Positions 34,416 through 45,835 of a stretch of DNA of 64,000 nt are shown piece after piece. The notes below the pieces were generated by a model. That model was given only the letters and a program-made list of their open reading frames with translations, had not been told where the DNA came from and did not search any database. This stretch comes from Meghimatium bilineatum (Eukaryota > Mollusca > Gastropoda > Stylommatophora > Philomycidae): NCBI GenBank assembly GCA_034231615.1, contig CM067322.1:64447349-64511348 (forward strand), given 5' to 3'. Every line of letters starts with the position of its first letter. Within the stretch, counting starts at the first letter, position 1. The translations under genes and the position numbers were made by a program.

Positions 34416-35336
34416 GCAGCGTCACAATAATTACGAAGGAAGAAAATACATTTTAGGACGTACTGGAATACTGGTGCTGTGACAAGGTCTAAATCTGTGT
34501 AATACTGCTCGACATCAATCAGTTAACCAAAGCACTCCTTCACAATAATATGAGGTTTATTTACACAAGTTGATATACATCAATTAATAGCATCATACTC
34601 ATAAGAGAGGCAAATAAACACGAGGCACAAGTCCTAATATAGTCTTATTCTAGTCCGTCCTAAACTCTGCAGACTAATCCTAAATTATCTGCAACTGGGC
34701 AATAATATAATCATCTCAGATTACAAATTACGCTAACACATCCATAAATTGTTTCACCCAGGTTATAAGTTAAGTCTTAGAGATTATACACCGACTAACT
34801 ATCTGGCTCTGACTCTTCGTCTTTCCTGGGAGACCGAAGACTCTGACTGTCTCAGCTGCGAGACTAAACTGAGACTTGTCTCTCCTGGGAGAAAAGTACT
34901 GACTGTCCGAGACAAGCCTGATAGAGACTGACCTCTAACCGGGGAACTGACTCCGGGGACTGCTGCCTCTAGCACTGCTTCACCCTCTTTTTGTGTGCTC
35001 CGGTGAGGTCCTCAACCCGGCACTTATTCTTACTCCCCACCTATTATCTTCTCTTCTCGGTCCGCACTTCTGCTGCTTCTGACTCCGCCTCTACATTATC
35101 ACCTGTCAAACTCCTGTATGCGTTTATTAAACCATGCGTAACGTTAGATGTTCCTCTCTGGTAAGAGGCTATGCCCCTAGCGTTACGTAACTTAATCGTC
35201 TTGCCGATTCTATTGTCTGGTTGTTATGAGTAGCAACAATTTCAGTCGGACTCTGTGTGAGTTTGTAGACACTCGTCTATTCCAGTTCAAACATCCCATC
35301 GTCCTTCCTGAGGTATGGTATAGCAGCGTCACAATA
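34416..35336. other. GC-richer segment between 14-bp direct repeats
   Basis: GCAGCGTCACAATA occurs at 34416-34429 and again at 35323-35336. The 0.9 kb between them is richer in C and G than the flanks, especially 34790-35120, where CTCTGACTGTCTCAGC-like and CTCCTGGGAGA-like short repeats occur. No coding frame. It could be an inserted element with a target-site duplication. Confidence 0.4.
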
Positions 35337-35490
35337 GTTTTTCTGCTTCTGTAGTTAGTCATGTCTACCTCCCGTGTCTAGAGTGCGTAAGATGCAGACT
35401 TGTCATAAATAATATTGCCTTTAGCTAAAGCGTACTAGCTTGTCTCAGATCTTTCTGTCTGACATGTGTGCGAACAACTCGTCTGCAATT

Positions 35491-35583
35491 TCCAGTATTG
35501 GTACAAACAAACCGTCTTCCGTTCAGTATTAGTACAAACAAACCGTCTTCCGTTCAGTATTAGTACAAACAAACCGTCTGCCA
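35491..35583. repeat. 31-bp tandem repeat, 3 copies
   Basis: CAGTATTAGTACAAACAAAC followed by CGTCTTCCGTT, three units in a row; the last ends CGTCTGCC. Confidence 0.9.
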
Positions 35584-35835
35584 CCACCGATACTATTACA
35601 TTACATGTCCTACGCTCAGACAAAAACAGAATACACCATCAATCTCTTGCATGGATACCAACAGTCAGAAGAGCCAGGGGTAGACCAAAGGAAACACTCA
35701 GAAGAACAATACTTAGAGTAATTAAAACAAACAATATTCATACTATTCAAGAACAGCACAGAATAGCTTTGAACGGACAGAATTAGAGAGATCTCACCTC
35801 TGCCCTATGCACTAACTTTAGCGCTAATAGAAATT
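35570..35835 (+). mobile_element. LINE C-terminal fragment
   Basis: VLRSDKNRIHHQSLAWIPT, RRARGRPKETLRRTILRVI, then TIQEQHRIALNGQN and (shifted) LTSALCTNFSANRN. RGRPKETLRRTI and the TSALC ending match the group at 3771-4345 and 58640-58925. The 31-bp array touches its upstream edge. Confidence 0.8.
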
Positions 35836-35853
35836 GAATAAAAATACTTTCGT

Positions 35854-36060
35854 TACTGCATGTTTTCCTGTGAAGGAGTGCAGGGAGGTTTTCTATGGGT
35901 TGTGGAAATAAAGGCCCCTTTGCCATAGCAGACGCAGTGACATATACAGGAAGGATTTTTATTGTACCTCTAAAAGAAAAAAAAATTATGTCCCAACATT
36001 GATTGAACTAGGGACCTCAAGGGTATAATAAGGCGTTCTAACCACACGGCCATGTGCTCC
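35854..36060 (-). mobile_element. SINE-B copy 2 (minus)
   Basis: Reverse of the SINE at 25336-25520. On the minus strand the head is complete: GGAGCACATGGCCGTGTGG with TTAGAACGCC (A-box region) and GGTCCCTAGTTCAATC (B-box). The body then has AGGATTTTTATTG-type order reversed, the CTTCCTGTATATGTCACTGC block, and CATAGAAAACCTCCCTGCAC. Both copies end at the same TTACTGCATG block. Confidence 0.85.
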
Positions 36061-36064
36061 AGGA

Positions 36065-37430
36065 AAATGAATGAATGACTGAAATAACCAGAGAAAGGAA
36101 ACATTACTAGATTTGTCTATAGGAATACGTTACACATATAAACATTTCGAAGACTATAAAAGAATGTCACCCCTTTATATCTATTTTTAATTATCACCAA
36201 TGACATGATTAAACAACCAACTCTCAAATAGCCATATCATGTGAAATCACTTGAATTATATCCAACTGTTATATACTCTTCCCAAAATCGTCCACTATAT
36301 GAGGTTTCTTTCACCTGTCCAATCTCCTGAAACAGTTATTGACTATTGTCAGAGATCAGTGAGTTACGAAATGGAACATTTCCTACTTAGGATTTCCTGC
36401 TCTACATGAGGCTGTCCTGTCTTTCTTACAAGCATTTGATGAAAGCATTAAAGCCTCTATAGCCTAGTCTATTTCTGAAAAAGAAATTCAAGCAATATCT
36501 TTTGGCTCTACCGCTGTGAACTCCCGGTTAACATGGACTTTACTATTACTATGGCTTTTGGGTATCTATTAAATAGAGAATTTACCCTGTAGAAGGGTAG
36601 ATGTTTAGGGGTAACGCCCAGTTAGGTTTATATACTCATCATTCCTAGAAATGATCAATTCCATGAAGAATAGATTAATTATTTTCTTCTTGTTCATCCA
36701 TAGTTCAGAATGAATGTACTCATATTCACCGTTGGGTGTGCAGTTTTTTCATAAAATAATGTGCGACAAGCCAACATTCACTAAGGTGAAGAAAAGAGTC
36801 ATCCACTGTTAGATAGAGCAACTTCTGTTATATGTAAGAAAATCATAGACAATAAATAAATAAATACGTTTAAAACTATAGGCCACATGAATGTGGTTCT
36901 ACAAAAGATTGTTGAGAAACCTATAGATAGCTCATGATCATTACGCCTGCCAAGAGCGCAACATACAGTTCTTTGCCAACTATATAATAATTCATTCTGT
37001 GTGGCAACCGGGGGCTGAAATTCTATTTTAGGGTGCAAAGAATAAGTCTATTGTCTTTTCCCCGAGTATGTATTAGAAAGTGACAAACGAAAGTTGGAGG
37101 ATAGAATGACAATCTGTCACCCGTGAAATAAATCATCAATGTCACTGCATGTTGTATTATAAATTTTCTTACTTTTGCCTTCTATCAAATGATCATTAAG
37201 GATAACGAAGAGATGCGGGCTAGAAGAATTTACAACGATGGCGTTTCTAGGGCAAAATCTCAGGTGAAAGGATATGCTACATGCGTCATCACTACAATTG
37301 GTAGCATATCCTATCCAGGACGTAGCTATCAACCCAGCATTTGTTGGCTGTTGTGATTTTCTAGGCAATATAAATACGTTCAGTTGGTTGCCATTGCTTT
37401 CTGAACGGTCCGGATGCACAATTGCCTGCG
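36065..37430. other. Stretch without recognised features
   Basis: Nothing shared with other parts of the window except the start of the 69-bp array at its right edge, where a diverged unit may begin near 37255. Small minus-strand open frames here have no recognised domain. Confidence 0.4.
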
Positions 37431-37431
37431 T

Positions 37432-37700
37432 CATCACTACTGATGGGTAATCACCTATAAGGTAGACATAATCTCACGTGACGAGGTATGCCACATACGT
37501 CATCACTACTGATGGGCAACATGTTATAAGGTAGCCAGAATCTCCCGTGACGGGGTAAGCTACATACGTTATCACTACTGATGGGTAATCAGCTATAAGG
37601 TAGACAGAATCTCACGTGACTGAGTATGCTGCATGCGTCATCACTACTGATGGCTAATCAACTATAAGGTAGACAGAATCTCACGTGACAGGGTATGCTG
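37432..37700. repeat. 69-bp tandem repeat, about 4 copies
   Basis: CATCACTACTGATGGGTAAT followed by CTATAAGGTAGACA and TCTCACGTGAC recurs at 37432, 37501, 37570 and 37639, exactly 69 bases apart. An older unit may lie at 37255-37330. Confidence 0.95.
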
Positions 37701-37702
37701 GA

Positions 37703-38203
37703 AGTCTGTAACACACAGTGGTGGCATATCTAGCGTTCCCTGTCACCTGGGAGTCTGTAACACACACTGGTGGCACATCTAGCGCTCCCTGTCACCTGGG
37801 AGTCTATAACACACACTGGTGGCACATCTAGCGTTCCCTGTCACCTGGGAGTCTGTAACACACAGTGGTGGCACATCTAGCGCTCCCTGTCACCTAGGAG
37901 TCTGTAACACACACTGGTGGCACATCTAGCGCTCCCTGTCACCTAGGAGTCTGTAACACACACTGGTGGCACATCTAGCGCTCACGTCATCTGGGAGTCT
38001 GTAACACACACCGGTGGCACATATATCGTTCCCTGTCACGTAGGAGTCTGTAACACACACCTGTGGCACATCTAGCACTCCCTGTCACCTTGGAATATGT
38101 AACACACACCGGTGGCACATCTAGTACTCCCTGTCACCTGAGAGTCTGTAACACACATTGGTGGCACATCTAGTGCTCCCTGTCGCCAAGGAATCTGTAA
38201 CAC
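37703..38203. repeat. 49-bp tandem repeat, about 10 copies
   Basis: AGTCTGTAACACACACTGGT, GGCACATCTAGCGCTCCC and TGTCACCTGGG form a 49-base unit repeated about ten times. It starts exactly where the 69-bp array stops. Units diverge slowly to the right. Confidence 0.95.
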
Positions 38204-38209
38204 AAAGGT

Positions 38210-40135
38210 CCAATGTCTACTGGCCTGCACTGCCTTCATCATTAATGGGAATAATTTGATAAAAGAAAAAAAAATAGAAATTGAGACAAATGTGTATTAA
38301 GAGTCTAGTGATGATTTTTCACAGATGTCAGGATCTTAGCTCATTCCCCAACTTTCCGTAGTCGTCTCCTACGACATGTCAGGAAAGAATATAGTGGCCC
38401 TATTCTTTTCTCCCTGAACCATAAGTCCACGCCACGGTTGTACACGAGCAATTTTTATTATGGATAGAATAAAGTAATTTTTTTTACCCTTCTCTAAATA
38501 ATAAAATACGATTGAAAATACATGATTGGAAAATGAAAAGATAAAAATTGGACTGGGAAATGAAGTTAAATATCAATACTGACGAGGCCAACATAAAATA
38601 TGGCTGATGAAGTGCTTCCGGTCTGTGACATAGCAAGAAGACTAAGAATTCGGAAGAAAGGTCAGATCAATAATTACCGGTATAAACGCCATCACAAGAC
38701 ATTGTTAATTACAAACTCGGTTGACATGTGGTCTGCAAGTACAATCTATTGTTCTTTTCTTGTGGATTTTTTTCTTCAAATGTTCTTGAGCTTAATTTAG
38801 TGCAAACAGATGAAATGATGTGGCAACTATATTATGAAAGATGTCTTTATACACACTGATGAGACCGTCCAAGATAGTTCTATGTGATTTGCAAAATAAA
38901 TTATCAAACCAAACAAGTACCGCCTAGGCAGTGAAGATTGGTTGTATTGCTCTTCAACAATTGGTTTTTATTTCAAAGTAATATACATCTACATTGATTT
39001 ATACTTTGTTATTTTCTTAATTTCTTGTTCTTTAGCTTAATTTTTTTATTTGTACGGTTATTATCATATATTTATTCGCCCAGTTGTTGTATGATATCTG
39101 CTAATTAAAAAAAACATTATCTAAGGAAGAAAATCAGCAAAACCAACGTAGAGAAAAAATTGATAAAGCACATAGATCTTGGTATATTAAATGCAATATT
39201 ATAATATACAAAAAAATGATATTTTGAAAGCTTACTGACTAACAAAGAGAGGCTTTAAATTCACCGAAAAAAAGAGAAAAATAATGAATAAACTATAATA
39301 AAATATTTATATAGAAGGAAAGTGATAAAAGAGATCACTCATGTCATGTCTATGAAGCTACATTTACCAAGATGAACATACCAGCAAAGAAGGTGAAATA
39401 ATAGTTGCAAAAGCTGCATTATCATTCACGAGTCATGACATATATGGTAATAACAAACAAAAATTACAAGCACAGGAACAATTTTGGGATGTTTGACTAA
39501 AATACAGTTTCTTCCCTTACTTAAGCATGTGAAAGGAATTCTCCATGTTGCGTTGCCGGAGTACTTACAATCTGAAGGTGACCACAAGAAGCGCTGCAGG
39601 GACCCACTCGTTCAATTCCTCACTCAAAGCCTTTGAAATATGCCAAGATACATGGATATATTTCAATAAAATAGAGTTACATGACGCTCTACATTAAAAA
39701 AAGGTACAGAATCTTGTGAAAAGATAAGTGCAGAAACTCAACAGTAGACGGTAGAAAGTCACGAGTAGATCACAATCTACAGTGGTAATCCCAAGCCAAA
39801 ATGCCCGGAGGCATTTGCGGTTAGAATACGGTTTATTCGCCATCAACGAAAACATAGTCAAGGACACAATTCTAACTGAATTTCAAAGGTGGATGTAATA
39901 AATGGTCATCATCACTTTTGATGTACGAGCAATATGTGAAACTTGAATAAAGCATAACCCTAGATCATAGACTAGACGTCATCGAACATAAATGTTTAAG
40001 AAAGATGCCTTGTAAACTTGATTAATACAATTATACTACACAAATAAAAATAATGTAATGCCGAAATAGGAGGTGTCATGCCATTATCGTAAATGAAACA
40101 GAAAAAAACACACATTCTATTCACTTGACTACTTC
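38210..40135. other. AT-rich stretch with a partial R2 and tiny LINE remnant
   Basis: 38335-38440 carries GTAGTCGTCTCCTACGACAT and a following CTATTCTTTTCTCCCTGAAC, matching the distal part of R2. Near 39975-40010 the plus strand reads LDVIEHKCLRKM, a LINE-like scrap. The rest is A-rich and featureless. Confidence 0.45.
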
Positions 40136-40639
40136 CTGCTGGCAATGTAGTAGGACCATTGTCCTGTTATAAGAGAGATTAAATAGGGATTTTAGAACAA
40201 GGAAGACATTAACGTACATACAAGCATGTTAACCCTAACCCCAACTTCGATATAACAGGCATTGTTTCCCTTGATGAGTTATTTGCTCTTCTTCTACATT
40301 CTTTTCAAACGTCTAGAGATTGGAAGAACGCAGCGTGTCGCAGTTTACAACTCGACTGCGACATCTGTACTTTTCTACCAGACACATCCAACTTCATGGC
40401 TTCACAGTCACTTACATTTTCTATTGGATTGGACAACTATGCGCACTCTCGTAACCTATTTAGTTGCCTCTTGCTGCATATATTACAGATCATAGTGCCA
40501 CTTCTTTGCATAACTCTCAGATGCAGGCAACACCCAGACGGATTAGGTTGAGAAATTTTTCCAAAACATGTGTACTGCTATATCGTGACCTTGTACAGTA
40601 CATAAGACATCTACGCATACTTAAGTATGACTTCATTTG

Positions 40640-40770
40640 TTACGTTTTTGATTATTGTCGTGTTTTCTGTTGGTAACTATTGATATATTTGGAGTTGGCT
40701 TGTCTATTTTGGGCATGTGACTATAAAAATATAAATAGTGACCAACGAAAACACGACAATAATATATAAT
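40640..40770. repeat. R5 foldback: two inverted copies of a TATA-bearing repeat
   Basis: The left half TATTGTCGTGTTTTCTGTTG...ACTATTGATATATTTGGAGT and the right half ...ATAAATAGTGACCAACGAAA with ACACGACAATA are reverse complements, separated by about 20-30 bases around GGCATGTGACT. Single copies of the same repeat lie at 43705-43795 (minus) and 44770-44850, 54750-54830 and 56695-56790 (plus). Confidence 0.8.
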
Positions 40771-41209
40771 GAATAGAATTTAGTCGTAATTCGGTCTTCT
40801 ATACACTTGATGGTCTCCGCTAGATACACTCCAAGCACTACATGACGTCGTACGGCACAGGAAGGATAAGATACATATATGGCTGTTAGCCGAAATGCAG
40901 TCACCATGGTCCTACTACATAAATATATCAACAGACTTGGATTTATCTTTGACTTACTTCAGTTTCTACTACATAAATATATCATAAAACTTAGATTTAT
41001 CTTTGAGTCGCTTAAGTTTCATGAAAATGCACATGATGTTTGTACAAACAAATACAACTCCAAAGTACCAGTAGTATGCAGATAGTCGGTACTGAACCAC
41101 ACACAAAATATTCATCATAGCCATTTGTATTTTCAACTCAACAATCATGCAAGAAAGGGTCGCTCTCCTGTGGACTCTAGGGCACTCATAAATCAGAAAA
41201 AAGGAGATA

Positions 41210-41241
41210 ATTCTTCTTCTTCTTCTTCTTCTTCTTCTTCT
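41210..41241. repeat. (TTC)n microsatellite at the R3 copy B edge
   Basis: About ten TTC units run directly into TGCGTTCGCTC, the end of R3 copy B. Seen from the other strand this is a (GAA)n tail. Confidence 0.95.
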
Positions 41242-42470
41242 TCTGCGTTCGCTCTTACAACCACAACGAATATTTCTTGTGATTTCCGCCGGGGAGAGTG
41301 AAGTACGTTGTGCTGCAAGTTCCACAGTAGAACTGTGATTATTTGCTCCCCGGTTGGCCACTTGTGGTCAGGACGTCCGAGGTCCAGCACATCCGTTTTC
41401 GTCATTCCTTTATTTCGGGTTTGGTCCCTAGTCCGTGACAGCCTGTCTATCTGTCGCCGGGCACGCTGGTGTGTAGTGCCTCTTCGCCAAGACGCCTGTC
41501 GAGTGCGTCTATCTTGCACGAGGTGCTCCACCGTCCATGAATCCATCTCGTGCAATTGGACAAACTCTGCCTGTGTCCATCGGGTACTGAACCGTTTCTC
41601 ATCCACGAGCCTGGTTCCGTATGAGGAAGAACTCGCCAGAAGAGTTGGACGCTGGCTCGTTCGCCCTCCTACCAGAGGCGTTATTCATAGACATCGTTAA
41701 CCCCCTCGCACAAGTTTGAGTCTCACACCACGCGTTTAAGAGCAAGGCGTTCTCGAGCTGAGCGTCATTGTCTCAATAGCGCCTGAGCCCATCAGGTACT
41801 GAACCCTTTCTCTCTGCAAGTGTATTTCCGGTATAGGAATATTTGACAGTAGAGTTGGGCCAGGACTGCCATCTTTATTCCTTTCTTGCCTAAGCCCATC
41901 GGGTTCGGAACCCTTTCTCTTCGCGAGCATATTTCCGGTTCGTTTAGGCCTTCTTGCTTTTCCGAACGCCCACGATTGGGTCTGGGTCTCTGCCTATAAG
42001 GATCATAGTTAACTAGAAGCTCGTCTCGAGCTAACAGAGCTTATAGTTACCCTTTCCTAGAAACTTTTCACTTTTCATTTGCAGTTCGCGCTGCCCTCTT
42101 GCGCTGTTCTGCCCTTTCATTATGTTGACATATATTTGTTTCTTTCCATGCATCCACCTTTACGTGCCTTTTACATTATCCGCCCCTCCAATGTTCTGAC
42201 TGGACTTACAGGCGTCACTGTATGTCGACAGTGTCGCTGTATGTGGTGATACAAATGGTATTGGAGATATTGTCTGTCTCTTTTGCAGTCAAATCTCTTT
42301 CCATCTGCTTCCTCCCCATTCTCGGACACGATCCCCAAATGATTTGGCAAGAATCAGCTCGAGTTGCTGTTTTCTATTACCAGGGTGCACCGCGAGGAGG
42401 TACATTTGGGATCTTGGTTATCTGCTAACCCTGGGTCCGCCTAGAGTAATGCGTTCCCTTTGCACCCCAT
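41236..42470 (+). repeat. R3: 1.25-kb GC-richer repeat, copy B (plus)
   Basis: Starts TGCGTTCGCTC after a (TTC)n run and ends CTTTGCACCCC. Landmarks shared with copies A and C: GATTTCCGCCGG, GAACCGTTTCTCATCC, AGCCTGGTTCC, AGGTACTGAACCCTTTCTCT (twice in different units), TTTCCGGTATAGGAA, GGTGCACCGCGAGGAGGTAC and GGTCCGCCTAGAG. Open frames inside (41308-41700 plus, 41736-41930 minus) are in the repeat. The minus one reads LQRERVQYLMGSGAI, which is also kept in copy A. Confidence 0.85.
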
Positions 42471-42483
42471 GAGATAGTAATCA

Positions 42484-42850
42484 TCATGATCAAGTGCCGT
42501 CTACGCAACTAAGGTTGGCTGCAACAGACCTCCAACATACCCTATTCTTGTTTTGATGTTGCACTCTGCGAGACTTTAACCTGTCCACCTTGTGATGTTA
42601 CTCTCCCACTTGTATCTCTGCCTATTTCCTGTTCGCTACCCTTTGACTTTGTTCCTTCTTCCTTCATATTAAGTGTTATTAGAACCTCTTTTTTTTTGTT
42701 TTCTTCTTTTTCCATGATGTTCTCACTTTTCTTCTATATGTCGACATCTCATAGGCATCAATTCTGTCTTATAATTGTTTATTTAGTGTTCATGTTTCTG
42801 AGTCATACATTAATATAGAAGGGAGACCTAGTAAACTAGATAAAAAACTG
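42484..42850 (-). mobile_element. LINE C-terminal fossil (minus) with GAT-type end
   Basis: Minus text LPSILMYDSET, LNKQL-DRIDAYEMSTYRR and VRTSWKKKKTKKEVLITLNM: the Y-SETW...M-YRR-LRISW LINE block. The 3' end near 42484 is CACTTGATCATGATGATTAC, a degenerate (GAT)n tail. It abuts R3 copy B. Confidence 0.7.
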
Positions 42851-42904
42851 GAATAATGACCAAAAACAGTTAGACGATTCCGTAATAACTTCCAGAAATG
42901 AAGT

Positions 42905-43300
42905 CAAGCATAAAAAGCTCCACAAACATGGAATTTAATTCAATTTACACATGCAGCCAAAAAAGATGATTTTATCCACAGGATTGGAAGAAAGGAATAT
43001 AGAATTACATTTAAATTGGGAACAGGCTTCAATAGACTCAAACAACATATTTATTGGAAGTATGACGTTTGTGACATCAAAAAGTGCCCATGTGGACAAT
43101 CTCAAGAAAAGACCGAACATATTTTGAAAAACTACTAACTATAGCACACTACAAGAAGAAAACGTCTATCTGAATCATCTCTGACGGACAAGCTGTACTG
43201 CCATGTCTCGGGGATGGTGACTACACTTGAGTTCATTGATAAAATGCATAACATCGCCTGACTTCGACTGGAGAGCGTGGAAGAAGTAGAAGAAGAAGAA
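42905..43300 (+). mobile_element. LINE C-terminal region with (GAA)n tail, copy 2
   Basis: Plus text DFIHRIGRKEYRITFKLGTG, NRLKQHIYWKYDVCDIKKCP, CGQSQEKTEHILKN, then LSESSLTDKLYCHVSGMVTT and FIDKMHNIA, stop. The C-x-C-G...H-x-L motif is the zinc-knuckle-like ending after RNase H in several LINEs. It runs into GAAGAAGTAGAAGAAGAAG at 43270-43291. Confidence 0.8.
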
Positions 43301-43309
43301 TTTGTAATT

Positions 43310-43690
43310 TCTTTTTGTTGAGATATTTTTTGTTCTAAAATGTTATCCTAAAGACATGGCAGGATTTACCTTTAAGTTAAACAAGATATATCTTAGGGCC
43401 ACCACTTTCTTTGGGCCCTCCCCAAAAAAAATCATATTTGGCACTGACATATTATATCTGGACTTATAAAGGGGTCCCATTTCTCAAATAGTTTAGGGTC
43501 TTATCAAGTCTAAATCTGGTGCTGCCTACACAACAAAACAAAACTAGTGTCATATATAATTCTTTATTTCAGGGTGGCTGATTAACTATGAAAAGTTAAT
43601 CATTTCGACTGTGAAAAATTTTTGGTGATCTTCTGCATGACCTACGCCAGCAAGAACACCCTTATACATAACTATTTAGGCTTGATTCGT
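43310..43690. other. Stretch without recognised features
   Basis: AT-rich, no repeat or coding signal that I can identify. Confidence 0.35.
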
Positions 43691-43704
43691 TCAGTTTTTT
43701 ATTT

Positions 43705-43795
43705 TTATCTTTTATTATTGGTTGTTTGTTGGTCACTATTTATATACTTGGAGCAGCATGCCAAGAAAAGTGACGGTCGATCAACGAAATACACA
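43705..43795 (-). repeat. R5 TATA-bearing repeat, minus copy (left arm)
   Basis: GTTGGTCACTATTTATATAC then TTGGAGCAGCATGCCAAGAA and GACGGTCGATCAACG: the reverse complement of 44765-44850. Together the two arms bracket the 35-bp and 37-bp minisatellites. Confidence 0.85.
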
Positions 43796-43796
43796 G

Positions 43797-44103
43797 AAAC
43801 AAGTCCGTGCACATATCTTCTAGGCCATGTTTACGTTGTCCGTGCACATGTCTTCTAGGCCATGTTTACGTTGTCCTTGCACATGTCTTCTAGGCCATGT
43901 TTACGTTGTCCGTGCACATGTCTTCTAGGCCATGTTTACGTTGTCTGTGCACATGTTTTCTAGGCCATGTTTACGTTGTCCGTGCATGTCTTCTAGGCCA
44001 TGTTTACGTTGTCCGTGCATATGTTGTCTAGGCCATGTGTACGTTGTCCGTGTACATGTCTTCTAGGCCATGTTTACGTTGTCCGTGCACATGTTTTCTA
44101 TGC
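43797..44103. repeat. 35-bp minisatellite, about 8-9 copies
   Basis: CCATGTTTACGTTGTCCGTG followed by CACATGTCTTCTAGG. Copies are nearly identical, with two-base losses in some (CGTGCATGTC). Confidence 0.95.
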
Positions 44104-44274
44104 TTTCGAAGGTCACGAAGTTTTCAAAAAATAACAGATTGAGGGTGTTTTATACTCAATATGAATTGTTTCCTGGTTTTCTGTACTGAATGTCATTGCA
44201 TATTTTCCTAAGGCCTTGTGGAGAGACATTGAACCACACAACCATCACCCAGTTTATCTCATAGGAGCATATCT

Positions 44275-44470
44275 GCAAAACAAACTGTGGTGTATCCACA
44301 ACGACATAAAACAGACTGTGGTGAGTGCACAACGACTTAAAATAACATGTTGCGAATCCACAGCAACCTAAAACACACTGTGGCGAATCCACAATGACCT
44401 AAACAAAACTGTAGCGAATCCACAATGACCAAAAACTTACTGTGGCAAATCCACAATGACCAAAAACATA
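44275..44470. repeat. ~36-37-bp minisatellite, about 5-6 copies
   Basis: Units of the form ACTGTGGCGAATCCACAATG plus ACC(T)AAAAAC. Each unit carries a small inverted repeat, TGTGG...CCACA. Confidence 0.9.
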
Positions 44471-44532
44471 CCATTATGGTGCATCTAATATATCAGACTG
44501 AATGTATAATTTGTCCTTTTATTCTTCCTTTA

Positions 44533-45030
44533 CTGCGTTAGCTCTCAAACTCCTGTGGATTAGCAGGAAATAGTCCGAAGAAAGGAATTCGTTGCAATCT
44601 GATTTACAGCTTTGCTGAGAAATACACATCCGACTTCAGCATGGCTTCTGGGTCACCTTGATCCTATATGGGATCGGGCGTGACCTTCGATAGTACTATA
44701 AGACTTTTCAATAGAGAAAGATAAGCATGACCTGAAAGGTTAATTTTGATAATTTTCGTGAATTTTGTTGATCGACCATGGCTATTTTTGGCATGCGACT
44801 CAAAGCATATAAATAGTGACCAACGTAAAACACAAAAATATTCAGAAAGGGCATGAATAAACTACTAATTAAACATAATTATGTACTGTGGTCTTCTATA
44901 CACAGACAGTCATGGATGTAACAACCAATTCCACCACAAAATTTCCTGTGTCGCCTCTGATAACATACATAGAAGATAAACAGTTGCTATTCTTTGCTTC
45001 ATTTTCGGGCTCCACAACATACGGGTGGGT
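44533..45030 (+). repeat. R2 copy split by a nested R5 insertion
   Basis: 44533-44697 is R2 (TCTCAAACTCCTGTGGATTA, AGCAGGAAATAGTCCGAAG, CATCCGACTTCAGCATGGCT, GGGATCGGGCG). R2 resumes at about 44928 with CACAAAATTTCCTGTGTCGCC and AGTTGCTATTCTTTGCTTC, as in the uninterrupted copy at 63250-63350. The about 230 bases between contain the R5 repeat, so R5 inserted into R2. Confidence 0.75.
44765..44850 (+). repeat. R5 TATA-bearing repeat, plus copy (right arm)
   Basis: GTTGATCGACCATGGCTATT, TTTGGCATGCGACTCAAAGC and ATATAAATAGTGACCAACGT. The TATAAATAG and the palindromic GCATGC are kept in most copies. Whether it is a promoter is unknown. Confidence 0.85.
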
Positions 45031-45531
45031 CATGTAATAATTGATGGCAGAAGGAGAATGTACAGGCTTGCCAAAAAATATCAGAAGAACTATACATGTT
45101 GTTTGGAATACGACTAATCAAGACAAGGCCAATGCCATAGGAGCAAGAATATAGGATTCAATAGCTTAAATAATAATCTAGCAAGGATATGATATAAGAC
45201 GGTTTGAGAGACGGGATCCGATTAGCGATATGATGAATAGGAAAGAGTGACACATTTCCGTATAAATGACGCAAGCTTTCCACTATAAATAGAGCACAGA
45301 TGGACTAGAGGACAGAAATGGATCACAGGGATATAGAAACACGTGGGCGCCATGCGTCAAATGGAACAGATACATGATAGATACGATACAAAGCACATAA
45401 ATATAACAATATTCCTTGATATAATAAACAGAATAATGTAGGAAGAATGAAATGAGAACAAACAAAACACAGCTGTAGAAACACATAATATAGTTAATCA
45501 ATATAAAGATAATGTTAGATTTTATGTTCTT

Positions 45532-45619
45532 GGATATAACACATGTTTGATGATTGAGATGTAGACTAAATGGATATAACACATGTTTGATGATTGAGAT
45601 GTAGACTAAATGGATATAA
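45532..45619. repeat. 40-bp tandem duplication
   Basis: GGATATAACACATGTTTGAT followed by GATTGAGATGTAGACTAAAT occurs twice, identical. Confidence 0.95.
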
Positions 45620-45654
45620 AACGAGATACATTTATTCTATTCTCATAACTGCTG

Positions 45655-45765
45655 TGGAAGTATGCCGGAATTTATTTCTTTGGTAAAACTATGCACAGAA
45701 AAGTTTGGTTGTGAAACTTGGGGAAGCGCTGATAATGTTGAACACATTCAAATGCATTGGTGTAG
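45655..45765 (+). mobile_element. LINE C-terminal scrap
   Basis: MPEFISLVKLCTEKFGCETW, GSADNVEHIQMHWC: resembles the -LY-CE-WG---IE-+H-+F- block of LINE ends. About 35 codons. Confidence 0.45.
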
Positions 45766-45835
45766 TCTATGAAGCATATATGTAGGACTCTAATGTGTAT
45801 AGAACCGAATCTCCCTTTCTCTCGCACTATCTCTC

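Noticed and set aside
37117-37437. 106-codon minus frame
   Set aside because: It overlaps the start of the 69-bp array and has no recognisable domain or splice sites.
39567-39629. Possible minus-strand exon with donor GTAAGTACTC
   Set aside because: The donor is good, but the 62-base candidate would not keep the phase-0 frame of the next C2 exon and its text does not resemble C2 strand beta-1.
41308-41700. 130-codon plus frame as a gene
   Set aside because: Part of R3 copy B; the equivalent text in copies A and C is broken.
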